A DNA stretch of 29,818 nucleotides, from contig JAGVOC010000118.1 in the NCBI GenBank assembly GCA_020052975.1, forward strand, positions 1 through 29,818. The letters run 5' to 3'. The notes under the pieces are model-generated. The model made no database searches. It was not told the DNA's origin and saw nothing but the letters and a program-made list of their open reading frames with translations. The stretch's first letter is position 1. Each line of letters begins with the position of its first letter. This DNA is from Desulfobacterales bacterium. GTDB lineage: Bacteria; Desulfobacterota; Desulfobacteria; Desulfobacterales; RPRI01. Both the position numbers and the translations under genes were made by a program. Positions 15,949-23,740 of this stretch are shown here, in pieces.

Positions 15949-17460
15949 ATGAACGAAAACCTGTACGAAATTCTTCAGTCCTGCTTTCCGGAAAACCCGG
16001 ACGCACCCTGCCTGATATTGCCCGACGGTTCTCAGGTCAGTTACGGAAGGGTGCAACGCGAATCGGCCCGATACGCCGCCTTGCTCGCAGCGCTGGGCGT
16101 GCAACCGGGAGACCGCGTCGCCGTTCAGGTGAGAAAATCCCCGCAGGCGCTATTCCTCTATCTGGGCTCCTTGCGCGCCGGCGCCGTTTACCTGCCGATG
16201 AATGACGCCTATCAGCGTCACGAAATCGAGTACTTCCTGGGTGATGCCACACCCCGCGTCTTCATCTGCAGACCGCAGATCCGGGCGCTGGCCGAAGAAC
16301 TGGCGGCAAATGCCGCCGTATCCCACCTGCTTGAACTGGATGACGACGGCAGCGGCAGCCTGACGGAAGCAGCCTCATCCCGGCCGGATCATTTTGCAAC
16401 CGTCGCGCGCACCGGAGAGGACCTCGCCGCACTCCTTTATACCTCGGGGACGACCGGACGCTCCAAGGGCGCTATGCTATCCCATCGGAATCTGGCTTCA
16501 AATGCCAAGGTGCTCCATCGCTACTGGGGGTTCCGGTCCGGAGACGTGCTTTTACACATGCTGCCGATCTTCCACGTCCATGGGCTGTTTGTCGCCACCC
16601 ACTGCAGCCTGATGAACGGCAGCCCGATGTTCTTCGAAACAAAATTCGATGTCAAACGGGCCCTCGCATTGCTGCCCCAGGCGACGGTCTTCATGGGCGT
16701 GCCGACCTACTATGTGCGCCTGATAGCGGATCCCGGTTTTACACGGGAACTGTGCAACAATATGCGTCTTTTCATCTCCGGTTCGGCGCCGCTGCTGACG
16801 GAAACCTTCGATGAATTCAAAACCCGTACCGGGTATACGATTCTCGAACGCTACGGCATGACGGAAGGCAACATGTTTACCTCCAATCCATACGAAGGCG
16901 AACGGCGGGGGGGGACTGTTGGTTTCCCGCTGCCGGGCGTGTCGATCCGGATTGCCGACGCCGAGAACCGGCCGGTAGTGGTCGACGAGATCGGCCAGAT
17001 TCAGGTCAAGGGGGATAACATTTTCCGCGGCTACTGGCGGATGCCGGAAAAGACAAAGGAAGAGTTCACCGCGGACGGTTTTTTCAAGACAGGCGACATG
17101 GGCAAGCGGGACAAGGATGGCTACATCGCGATCATAGGCCGTTCAAAGGATCTCATCATCAGCGGGGGGCTGAACGTCTATCCGAAGGAAATCGAGGAGA
17201 TGATCGACGCGATGCCTGGCGTTTTCGAATCCGCCGTCTTCGGCGTGCCCCATCCGGATTTCGGCGAAGCCGTTGCCGCGGCGGTCGTACTCCAGAAGAA
17301 CCCGGACGGCGCGAAGGTGACCGAAACCGGTATCGTTAATGCATTGAAGGGCGCCCTTGCCAACTTCAAGGTGCCAAAGCGCGTCCATTTTATCGACGAA
17401 CTGCCGCGCAACAGCATGGGCAAGGTCCAGAAGAATGTCCTGCGGGATCGGTTCGCCTGA
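15949..17460 (+). CDS. matB: Malonyl-CoA synthetase (malonate--CoA ligase)
   Basis: ANL-superfamily acyl-CoA synthetase of 503 aa, the length of characterised MatB enzymes. It converts malonate (some homologues also methylmalonate) with ATP and CoA to the CoA thioester. Visible features: P-loop YTSGTTGRSKG (164-174), PIFHVHGLFVATH, the MatB-like MGVPTYYVRL segment, SGSAPLL, ERYGMTE, the hinge region IIGRSKDLIISGG and NVYPKE, and the C-terminal catalytic Lys492 in RNSMGKVQKN. The ATG at 15949 is preceded by GGAGA at 8 nt; an upstream TTG at 15934 is less likely. It is convergent with livF. Codon use is strongly GC-biased, unlike the CysK-CysS gene next door. Confidence 0.88.
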   Translation: MNENLYEILQSCFPENPDAPCLILPDGSQVSYGRVQRESARYAALLAALGVQPGDRVAVQVRKSPQALFLYLGSLRAGAVYLPMNDAYQRHEIEYFLGDATPRVFICRPQIRALAEELAANAAVSHLLELDDDGSGSLTEAASSRPDHFATVARTGEDLAALLYTSGTTGRSKGAMLSHRNLASNAKVLHRYWGFRSGDVLLHMLPIFHVHGLFVATHCSLMNGSPMFFETKFDVKRALALLPQATVFMGVPTYYVRLIADPGFTRELCNNMRLFISGSAPLLTETFDEFKTRTGYTILERYGMTEGNMFTSNPYEGERRGGTVGFPLPGVSIRIADAENRPVVVDEIGQIQVKGDNIFRGYWRMPEKTKEEFTADGFFKTGDMGKRDKDGYIAIIGRSKDLIISGGLNVYPKEIEEMIDAMPGVFESAVFGVPHPDFGEAVAAAVVLQKNPDGAKVTETGIVNALKGALANFKVPKRVHFIDELPRNSMGKVQKNVLRDRFA

Positions 17461-17530
17461 TGATCCATGCTATGGAACGGCTTTCACCGACGGACGCGAT
17501 TTCAAACCCGCCGCGGCGCATTCGGCCAAC

Positions 17531-17556
17531 GGCCGGGTGATCGCCCTCCCCCGGCC
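17531..17556. terminator. Possible stem-loop between convergent matB and livF
   Basis: GGCCGGG (17531-17537) pairs with CCCGGCC (17550-17556) across a 12-nt loop, in the 125-bp gap between two convergent genes. There is no T-tract on either strand, so intrinsic termination is uncertain. Confidence 0.35.
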
Positions 17557-17585
17557 TGAGCCTTCAGCCAAGCCGCATCCCCCGG

Positions 17586-18290
17586 TTAAAATCCGAGATA
17601 GGCGGTTTTGACATGGTCATCGGCCAATAACTCTTTGCCGCTTCCGGAAATGACGATGCGGCCGGTCTCCAGCACATAGCCCCGGTTGGAGATGGCCAGT
17701 GCATGGTTGACGTTTTGTTCCACGAGCAGAATCGTCATCCCCTCGCCGTTGATTTTCTGGATGGTTTCAAAGACCTCACCCACAAGCAATGGGGCCAGTC
17801 CGAGAGAAGGTTCGTCCAGGATGAGCAATTTGGGACGGGAAAGAAGCCCGCGCCCGATGGCCAGCATCTGCTGTTCCCCACCTGAGAGCGTCCCGGCCAG
17901 TTGCGTTCGGCGTTTCCTCAACAAAGGAAAGAGCTGAAAGACCCATTCCATTGTTTCCGCGCGCACAGCCCGGGCGGCCGGGATATAGGCGCCGAGCTCC
18001 AGATTCTCCTGCACGCTCAGGCCCGGCCACAACCGACGGCCTTCCGGGATCTGTGCGACGCCCAATTCAACAATACTGTGGGCCGGCGCACGGTCGATAC
18101 GGTTTCCTTCCAGCAGGATCTCCCCGGAAGAAGGGGGAACCAGGCCGGAGATGGCCTTGAGGGTCGTGCTCTTGCCTGCCCCGTTCGACCCAACCAGTGT
18201 GACAATTTCCCCCTGGTTCACCGAGAATGAAACATCCCATAAAGCCTGGGCGTCACCGTAATAGACGTCAATGTTTTTTACGTCCAGCAT
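17586..18290 (-). CDS. livF: Branched-chain-amino-acid-type ABC transporter ATP-binding protein LivF
   Basis: Cytoplasmic ATPase of a HAAT-family importer. The 234-aa protein has Walker A GSNGAGKST (34-42), AQIPEGRRLWPGLSVQENL (the LivF-typical Q-loop region), signature LSGGEQQMLAIGRGL, Walker B LLILDEPSLGLAP and the switch His in LLVEQNVNHALAI. The length and the EGRRLWPGLSV segment separate LivF from the longer LivG. It is last in a five-gene minus-strand operon, 31 bp after livG. The operon's ligand need not be leucine/isoleucine/valine; see livK. Confidence 0.93.
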   Translation of the reverse strand: MLDVKNIDVYYGDAQALWDVSFSVNQGEIVTLVGSNGAGKSTTLKAISGLVPPSSGEILLEGNRIDRAPAHSIVELGVAQIPEGRRLWPGLSVQENLELGAYIPAARAVRAETMEWVFQLFPLLRKRRTQLAGTLSGGEQQMLAIGRGLLSRPKLLILDEPSLGLAPLLVGEVFETIQKINGEGMTILLVEQNVNHALAISNRGYVLETGRIVISGSGKELLADDHVKTAYLGF

Positions 18291-18321
18291 AAGGTTCGAA
18301 TCCTTTAACGTTTTCTATCGG

Positions 18322-19089
18322 CTATGCGTTGATTTGCTGATTTGCCGCACCCCCAGCGGCGTAGCTCTTGCCCAGGTAGGCCTCGATCACTTCGGGATTG
18401 GTGTACACCTCTTTGGGGGTGCCTTCCGCAATTTTCTCGCCGAAACTCAAGACCATGACGCGGTCGCTGACCCCCAGAACGGCGCGCATGACATGCTCAA
18501 CCATGACAATGGTGATGCCGTTATCCCGCAACTGGCGGATGAGGGCAATCATCATGTCCGTCTCGGTGGGATTGAGACCGGCGACGACCTCGTCCAGCAG
18601 CAATATCTGGGGGCGGGTAGCAAGAGCTCTGGCCACTTCAAGGCGCTTGCGGTCCGGCAGGGTTAGATTACGGGCCAGAAAACCGGCCTTGGAGGCAAGG
18701 CCTGTGAATTCAAGGACCCTCATTGCCTCTTTTGCGGCATTCTTCACCTCCCCCTGCACCCAGCCACGGCCAAAGAAGGCCCCCACGCGCACGTTGTCCA
18801 GCACGGTCATATCAGGAAACGGTTTTACCACCTGGTGGGTATTGGTGATGCCCAATACACAGGTTTCGTGTGGCATCAGTCGGGTGATATCTTTTCCCTT
18901 GAATAAAATCCTTCCTGATGTGGCCGGATAGACACCGGTGATACAGCGGAACAGCGTGGTCTTTCCGGCGCCGTTGGGGCCGATCAGTCCGAAGATCTCT
19001 CCCTCGTTTACCTGGAAACTGACACTGCTGATCGCCGCCAGCCCGCCGAAGTTCTTGCAGACTTTCTCTCCCTGGATCAAGACTCCCAT
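18322..19089 (-). CDS. livG: Branched-chain-amino-acid-type ABC transporter ATP-binding protein LivG
   Basis: Second ATPase of the importer, 255 aa from the ATG at 19089, which has GAGG 6-7 nt upstream; a TTG two codons earlier is possible. It has CKNFGGLAAISSVSF, Walker A GPNGAGKTT, the LivG-typical GITNTHQVVKPFPDMTVLDN, signature NLTLPDRKRLEVARAL (the first residues of LSGG altered to LTLPD), Walker B LLLDEVVAGLNPTE, and a switch His in MVEHVM. Walker B reads DEVVAG rather than the more common DEPAAG. It pairs with LivF as the ATPase heterodimer. Confidence 0.92.
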   Translation of the reverse strand: MGVLIQGEKVCKNFGGLAAISSVSFQVNEGEIFGLIGPNGAGKTTLFRCITGVYPATSGRILFKGKDITRLMPHETCVLGITNTHQVVKPFPDMTVLDNVRVGAFFGRGWVQGEVKNAAKEAMRVLEFTGLASKAGFLARNLTLPDRKRLEVARALATRPQILLLDEVVAGLNPTETDMMIALIRQLRDNGITIVMVEHVMRAVLGVSDRVMVLSFGEKIAEGTPKEVYTNPEVIEAYLGKSYAAGGAANQQINA

Positions 19090-19138
19090 AATCAACCTCG
19101 TTAACCTATCAATACCGTGACCGGTTCTCAGCCAAGAT

Positions 19139-20200
19139 CTATGCCGTCTTCTTGGCTACGACCCCGCCATTGCGCCTTTTCCACCATCTGGCCAGCCTTT
19201 TTTGCAGGCCTGTAATGCCCTTGGGCTCGAAAAGGATGATCAGCACCAAAAGGCCGCCATAGAGCAACAGGTGCATAGAGCTCAAAGAGAGTTTCAAGGT
19301 TCCGATTTCCAGGTTGGCCGTAAGGATGCGATCCTGGACCACAATATAGACCACGGCCCCCAGGATCGGACCCGCAAGGGTACCGATGCCGCCGATGGTG
19401 GGCATCAAGACCATGGCAATACTCATCGGAAAACCGAAGACCGTTTGCGGGTCTATGTAGAACATGTATTGGGCATAGACGCTGCCGCAGATACCGACCA
19501 TGAAGGCGCTCAGCACGAGGGCCAGGTTCTTGTAATAGACCGTATTGACCCCGATCGTCTCCGCGGCGTCGATATCCATGTTGATGGCAAACAATCCCAG
19601 GCCGAATTTGCTGTTCTTCACCCACCAGGAGACCAGGAGTGCAAGAAACATCAGCCCCATGGCGCCGTAGTAAAAGCCCACCGCATAGGAGCGGATGTCT
19701 TCCGGCGTGGGCAACATCAGCCCGGTGGCGCCCCCGGTGAGAACTCCGTCCTGCAGGAAACCCTTCAGCAATGTGTTGTTCTTGATCAGATCATCGAGGT
19801 TTAACATCAGCAAACGCGTTGCTTCGCCGACACCGATGGTGGCTATGGCAAAATACTGACCGCGGAGACGCAAACAGGGGTAGCCCCAAAGCAACGCATA
19901 GAGGGCAGCAATCAACCCCGCAATGGGCATCGTTATCAGCGGCGAAACGCCACGCAGGACCAGGATTGCGGTGGTGTAAGCACCCAATCCGTAGAATGTG
20001 GCATGTCCAAACGAAGTCTGGCCCGCGTAACCGCCCAGAATATTCCAAGCCGTGCTCAGGGTAACATAGAGAAAAGTCAAGAAACAAAGGGTCTGCAGGT
20101 AGCCTCCTCCGATTCCGGAGGATGGGACCCACAGAAGAAAAATAATGAACAACAGGCCGACCCATGGCTTCCAGGAGCGAATTGCCTCTAGGACTTGCAT
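19139..20200 (-). CDS. livM: Branched-chain-amino-acid-type ABC transporter permease LivM
   Basis: Inner-membrane permease of 353 aa with about eight to ten hydrophobic segments. It carries the LivM core GYAGQTSFGHATFYGLGAYTT and, in the EAA-like loop, a coupling region ending IGGIGTLAGPILGAVVYIV. The frame is open upstream to 20419, but those 73 extra codons overlap livH and look non-protein-like. The ATG at 20200 has GGGGGG about 5 nt upstream and starts MQVLEAIRSWKPW, so it is chosen. It lies 17 bp after livH. A Lys/Arg-rich C terminus (RWWKRRNGG) is cytoplasmic by the positive-inside rule. Confidence 0.92.
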   Translation of the reverse strand: MQVLEAIRSWKPWVGLLFIIFLLWVPSSGIGGGYLQTLCFLTFLYVTLSTAWNILGGYAGQTSFGHATFYGLGAYTTAILVLRGVSPLITMPIAGLIAALYALLWGYPCLRLRGQYFAIATIGVGEATRLLMLNLDDLIKNNTLLKGFLQDGVLTGGATGLMLPTPEDIRSYAVGFYYGAMGLMFLALLVSWWVKNSKFGLGLFAINMDIDAAETIGVNTVYYKNLALVLSAFMVGICGSVYAQYMFYIDPQTVFGFPMSIAMVLMPTIGGIGTLAGPILGAVVYIVVQDRILTANLEIGTLKLSLSSMHLLLYGGLLVLIILFEPKGITGLQKRLARWWKRRNGGVVAKKTA

Positions 20201-20217
20201 TGTACCCCCCTGACTAT

Positions 20218-21099
20218 TTAGCTCTTTTTGAATTTTTCCAACAATCCCATCATACCCCCCGGCATGACGATCAGCACAATGACCAGCAGTGCAAAACTGA
20301 CGAAGTCCTGCATGGCCGGCATGATCCAGAGAACGCTTAACGCTTCGGCGATAGCGAGGAACAGGGAGCCCAGGGCTACACCGACAAAGCTTCCCAGTCC
20401 GCCCAGCACGACGATACAAAAACTTTTCAGCAGATGAGACCGCCCGAAGTCCGGGTCAAACGCAAAGATCAGGGCCATCAGGGAGCCGGCCAGGCTGGCC
20501 AGGGAAATGCCGAGGCCGAAGGCGATCTCCATCACCCGCTCCGTATTGATCCCGACCAGCTTGCTGGCATCGCCATCCTGCGCCGTGGCCCGGATAGCCT
20601 TTCCCATGTATGTCCGGCCCAGGAATTGCTGTAATAAAAACAGCGCGAGGATCCCCACGCAGAAGACCAGGAGTCGGTTGATTGAAATGGCTATGCCGAA
20701 CATCTGGAAGGTCATCATCGTGTACGGGGTGGTGATGGCCCTGGTATCACCGGAGAAGACGAGATAGGCAATATTCTGCATGATCAGCCAAGTGCCGAAA
20801 AGCAGAAGGAGAGAGGCGATCGCAGGGGCGTTCATCACCCGGCGGACAATAAAGCGCTGCATCATTATTCCCAGGAAAAAGAAGATTGGGACAATGATCA
20901 GCGGAGCCAGAAAAGGGCTTCCGCCTAATTTGACGATAAAGAAAAAGGCCGCATACGCTCCCCACATCATTACACCCGCATGGGCCAGGTTCACAATCTT
21001 CATGACTCCATAGATAAGTGCGAGGCCGAAAGACATCGTTGCATAGAGGCCAGCCAGCAGCATGGCGCTCACCAGCAGGGCAGGTATGTCAATGGTCAT
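20218..21099 (-). CDS. livH: Branched-chain-amino-acid-type ABC transporter permease LivH
   Basis: The 293-aa inner-membrane permease. The conserved GLYATMSFGLALIYGVMKIVNLAHAG (about 19-44) is diagnostic for LivH; several hydrophobic helices follow, with AIRATAQDGDASKLVGI and the coupling-region IVVLGGLGSFVGVALGSL. The start at 21099 is chosen because AGGAG lies about 6 nt before it; the 12-codon upstream extension to 21135 lacks one. It is the second gene of the liv operon, between livK and livM. Confidence 0.93.
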   Translation of the reverse strand: MTIDIPALLVSAMLLAGLYATMSFGLALIYGVMKIVNLAHAGVMMWGAYAAFFFIVKLGGSPFLAPLIIVPIFFFLGIMMQRFIVRRVMNAPAIASLLLLFGTWLIMQNIAYLVFSGDTRAITTPYTMMTFQMFGIAISINRLLVFCVGILALFLLQQFLGRTYMGKAIRATAQDGDASKLVGINTERVMEIAFGLGISLASLAGSLMALIFAFDPDFGRSHLLKSFCIVVLGGLGSFVGVALGSLFLAIAEALSVLWIMPAMQDFVSFALLVIVLIVMPGGMMGLLEKFKKS

Positions 21100-21163
21100 G
21101 GATACTCCTTGTCGATAACGAATCGCCCCCTGCAAGCGGCGGAGAATCAGCCGATTTTTTAAT

Positions 21164-22396
21164 CTACTTCTTGGGGATCGGCACGACGGCCTTGGTCGTC
21201 GCGATATCCATGGGATAGATCAGCGACGCCTTGCCGCCGGCCGCGTTCTGCATCATCACGTAGTCGTTATCGATCTGGCCGTTGGGCTTGAACGTAACCC
21301 GACCGCCGACCACCAGAGAACCCTTCAGATCCATTTCGGCAAGCGCATTACGGATCTTCTCTTTATCCAGGCTGCCCGCATCCTCGATCGCCTTCACCAG
21401 GACACGCACCGTCTCGTAGCCAAGGGCCGGAAACCACTCGGCCGGTTCATTATAGAGCTTTTCCCACTTCTGGGCGAAGGATTTTGCCGCCGGCGTGGGA
21501 AGATCCTTGTGCCACCAGTTGCAGGAAACAATGTAATCAGAGGCGGACCCCAAGGCATCACGGGCCGCCTTTTCCGTGCCCCGCGGACCATAGCTTACAA
21601 CCTGATGATAAAGACCCAATTCCGTGTAGCGGCGGTGGATCGTGGTATAATCGGCAAGCCGGGCGTCGACCATGTAAATATCGGCGCTGGAAGCCTTGAC
21701 TTTTTGCAGGAGAGGATCGGCATCCTTGAGGTTCAACTCAAAGGGTTCGTCCATCACAACCTGGAAGCGATCCGGAGCAGCCTTGCTTCGGGCAAGGATC
21801 CCCTGTCGGAACTCTTTGCCATGAGAGGTGTTTTCTCCCATCAGCGCGATCTTCGCGGGTTTCTTGAGATTGCCGGCATCCTGTTGACCAACCAGCCAAT
21901 CCATCATGGTCACGGAAAGTTTTTCAATACTGGACAACAACCCAAAAATATATTTCATTTTCCGTTCGTAAATTGCGCCGGTGGCACCGCCCCCGTTGAC
22001 GTAAGGAATCCGGTATTTTTCCGCCACAATGGTATGGGCCGTAATCAGAGGCGTTCCATAACCGCCGAGCAGCGCGTTGACCTTATCTTCGGTGACCAGC
22101 TTCTCATACAGTTGAACCGACGTGGTGTTATCACTTTTATCGTCATAGATGATCAGTTTTATTGGTATTTTCTTTCCGTACTCCTTGACGGTGATTCCTC
22201 CCGCATCGTTAATCTCTTTGACGGCCAGCTCGTAGGCCTTCTTGTAATAACCGCCTTCACGGGATTGTCCCCCGGTCATCGGCAGAGCGGTGCCAAGGAT
22301 GATCTCCTTGGGCTGGGCCATAACCTCCTCCACAGGCAAAATGCACACCCCAAAAATCAACAGACAGACTATAGAAATGGTTTGCAGATGTTTCAT
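21164..22396 (-). CDS. livK: Periplasmic substrate-binding protein of the liv-type transporter
   Basis: A 410-aa solute-binding protein of the Peripla_BP_6 family. It has an N-terminal signal peptide (hydrophobic ISIVCLLIFGVCIL) with a likely cleavage after VMA (residue 27), then QPKEIILGTALPMTGGQSREG, GITVKEYGKKIPIKLIIYDD and the characteristic YEKLVTEDKVNALLGGYGTP and PYVNGGGATG segments. A GGGGGAG ribosome-binding site lies about 5 nt before the ATG. It is first in the liv operon, with two small palindromes in the leader. Members of this family bind amino acids, amides, urea, aromatic acids and other carboxylates. The ligand here is unknown; the neighbouring matB makes a small organic acid a reasonable guess. 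Confidence 0.88.
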   Translation of the reverse strand: MKHLQTISIVCLLIFGVCILPVEEVMAQPKEIILGTALPMTGGQSREGGYYKKAYELAVKEINDAGGITVKEYGKKIPIKLIIYDDKSDNTTSVQLYEKLVTEDKVNALLGGYGTPLITAHTIVAEKYRIPYVNGGGATGAIYERKMKYIFGLLSSIEKLSVTMMDWLVGQQDAGNLKKPAKIALMGENTSHGKEFRQGILARSKAAPDRFQVVMDEPFELNLKDADPLLQKVKASSADIYMVDARLADYTTIHRRYTELGLYHQVVSYGPRGTEKAARDALGSASDYIVSCNWWHKDLPTPAAKSFAQKWEKLYNEPAEWFPALGYETVRVLVKAIEDAGSLDKEKIRNALAEMDLKGSLVVGGRVTFKPNGQIDNDYVMMQNAAGGKASLIYPMDIATTKAVVPIPKK

Positions 22397-22799
22397 AGAT
22401 CTCCCCCTTTTTAAGTTATCAACTTAGGGATCAACATGATCCCGGACGAATATCCCTTATCCGAACCGTTCCGCAAAGAATAAACAGGAGATGAACGATT
22501 ATACAATTCGAGAAAATAAACATTATTCATAGCAATTGGGAATCATAAGCCAAGGCTGCTTTGGAAACCCGTCTCGTACATATGTGATGCATTATCCCGC
22601 TCCGACTTGTCGATGGCCGGAAGCATTGTCTGGAGGGTTTGAAAATTAAAAAATAGTAAGGATCATTCCTAATGATCTGGGAATTGATTGTCAAGGATTT
22701 TTTTAACACAGAATGGCACGATTTTTTAAACTATGCGGATGATCCTTTCAAAAATTGCTTTTTCAGGGAGCGGTCAATTCAGCAGCCAGGCATCTAATT
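22397..22799. other. Intergenic region between livK and the LUD-domain gene
   Basis: About 400 bp without a convincing gene; composition turns AT-rich. It holds the livK leader palindromes and a perfect 7-bp inverted repeat GATCATT-CCT-AATGATC at 22661-22677. It must hold the liv promoter and the end of the LUD transcript unit, but I see no clear sigma70 boxes or intrinsic terminator. A 60-codon minus-strand frame (22527-22709) has no recognisable features or ribosome-binding site. Confidence 0.5.
22412..22443 (-). promoter_or_regulatory. Tandem palindromes upstream of livK
   Basis: Two adjacent inverted repeats lie just before the livK ribosome-binding site: TAAGTT-ATC-AACTTA (22412-22426) and GGGATC-AACAT-GATCCC (22427-22443). 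They could be an operator or a small leader hairpin. No regulator gene is in the window. Confidence 0.4.
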
Positions 22800-23453
22800 T
22801 TAAAACCCCAGATCTTCATTAATCAGTACAACCTTGATCCTCCCCTTTGGATATGATTTTTCGGTAATGGTCCAGGTGTTGCAGATGCGATCCGGGCTAT
22901 TGCAGTCATCACAGTAGCCGGTTTTGACACAGGGCGTTTTTTTGTCCAGACGCGCCGCATTGACCGGCGCGGCATAGTTTTTGATGCGGAACATGGCTTC
23001 TTCGATGTCGTCTACGATTTTGTTGCGGCCGACCAGGACGATCACGTTTTTAGGGCCGAAGGCCAGCGCACCCACACGGTTGCCCTGCATGTCCAGGTTG
23101 ACCAGCGTGCCGGTTTCGGTCACGGCGTTGGTTCCCATCACAAACAGATCGACCGTCAAGGACTGCCGGCGGCGCTGCACCCCTTCCTCCGGCGGGATTG
23201 TTCGGTCATACGTATCAATTACGTTCAGATCGGCCCTGTTTTTCAGGGCCGCGTAAACTCCTGATGCAACCACCGTCATCGATCCCCCCCAGCCGACAGA
23301 TTTAATGTTTAATTTGGGAATAATTTCTTCCAGAACAATGTTATTTGCCGCCGATAGATTCTCTGCCAGAAATACTCCGAAATTATTTGCCTCCAGTTCG
23401 GATTTCAGGTCGTTCAACCGGAGCTGCCAGTAATGATTTATGGGTTTGTCCAT
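22800..23453 (-). CDS. LUD-domain protein (lactate-utilization LutC-like)
   Basis: A 217-aa cytoplasmic protein with the LUD fold: NHYWQLRLNDLKSELEANNFG at the N terminus, KSVGWGGSMTV, DLFVMGTNAVTETGTLVNLD, GNRVGALAFGPKNVIVLVG and NKIVDDIEEAMFRIKNYAAP. These match a subgroup of LUD (formerly DUF162/DUF1121) proteins related to LutC, a component of lactate oxidation in other bacteria. A Cys group near the C terminus (C175, C181, C184, C191) could bind metal or an Fe-S cluster. GAGGAGG precedes the ATG by 7 nt. The gene stands alone on its strand, with no lutA or lutB in the window, so its substrate is unknown. Its base composition is intermediate between the GC-rich block and the backbone. Confidence 0.82.
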   Translation of the reverse strand: MDKPINHYWQLRLNDLKSELEANNFGVFLAENLSAANNIVLEEIIPKLNIKSVGWGGSMTVVASGVYAALKNRADLNVIDTYDRTIPPEEGVQRRRQSLTVDLFVMGTNAVTETGTLVNLDMQGNRVGALAFGPKNVIVLVGRNKIVDDIEEAMFRIKNYAAPVNAARLDKKTPCVKTGYCDDCNSPDRICNTWTITEKSYPKGRIKVVLINEDLGF

Positions 23454-23489
23454 GGATTGCCTCCTCTTTTGAATTATTGAAGTTTTCTG

Positions 23490-23590
23490 CCGCTTGATGC
23501 AGGGAATCTTCCCCCGTAAGGAATTTAGTCGTTTTTTAGATTCGCGTGTTACCCCTGCAGCAATCTACGGGGTTAGCGCTCCCTGTTGCG
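23490..23590. repeat. REP-like palindromic unit, diverged second copy
   Basis: The order CCGTAAGGAAT, AGATTCGC, CCCC(23552)...GGGG(23572), GCGCTC matches the unit nested at 11937-12053, with an imperfect central stem. It lies between the LUD gene and the 334-aa gene, which are divergent. The rest of that 287-bp gap shows no gene. Confidence 0.55.
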
Positions 23591-23740
23591 ATCCATATAA
23601 TATAATGAAAGAGTGCAAAACTGTCAAGCAAAGGCGAATTTGGGAAGGGACGGTTGCAAAGCATGAGAAAATGATTTAATGAAGAAATCCGGGAGTTCTT
23701 TCCATCCAGCTTACGATAAATTAACTTACGGAGAGGTATA

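Noticed and set aside
15134..16006. 290-codon minus-strand frame opposite the methyltransferase gene
   Set aside because: Long antisense frames are expected in GC-rich DNA. The plus-strand frame has clear SAM-binding motifs and the antisense product has no family features.
19202..19804. 200-codon plus-strand frame opposite livM
   Set aside because: Antisense shadow of a membrane permease gene; the His/Asp/Gln-rich composition is the complement of hydrophobic codons.
20201..20419. 73-codon N-terminal extension of livM
   Set aside because: It overlaps livH and lacks hydrophobic or conserved character; the ATG at 20200 has its own strong ribosome-binding site.
21509..22414. 301-codon plus-strand frame opposite livK
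   Set aside because: Antisense to a clear solute-binding protein with signal peptide and ribosome-binding site; its translation is rich in Gly, His and Gln and unlike any known fold.
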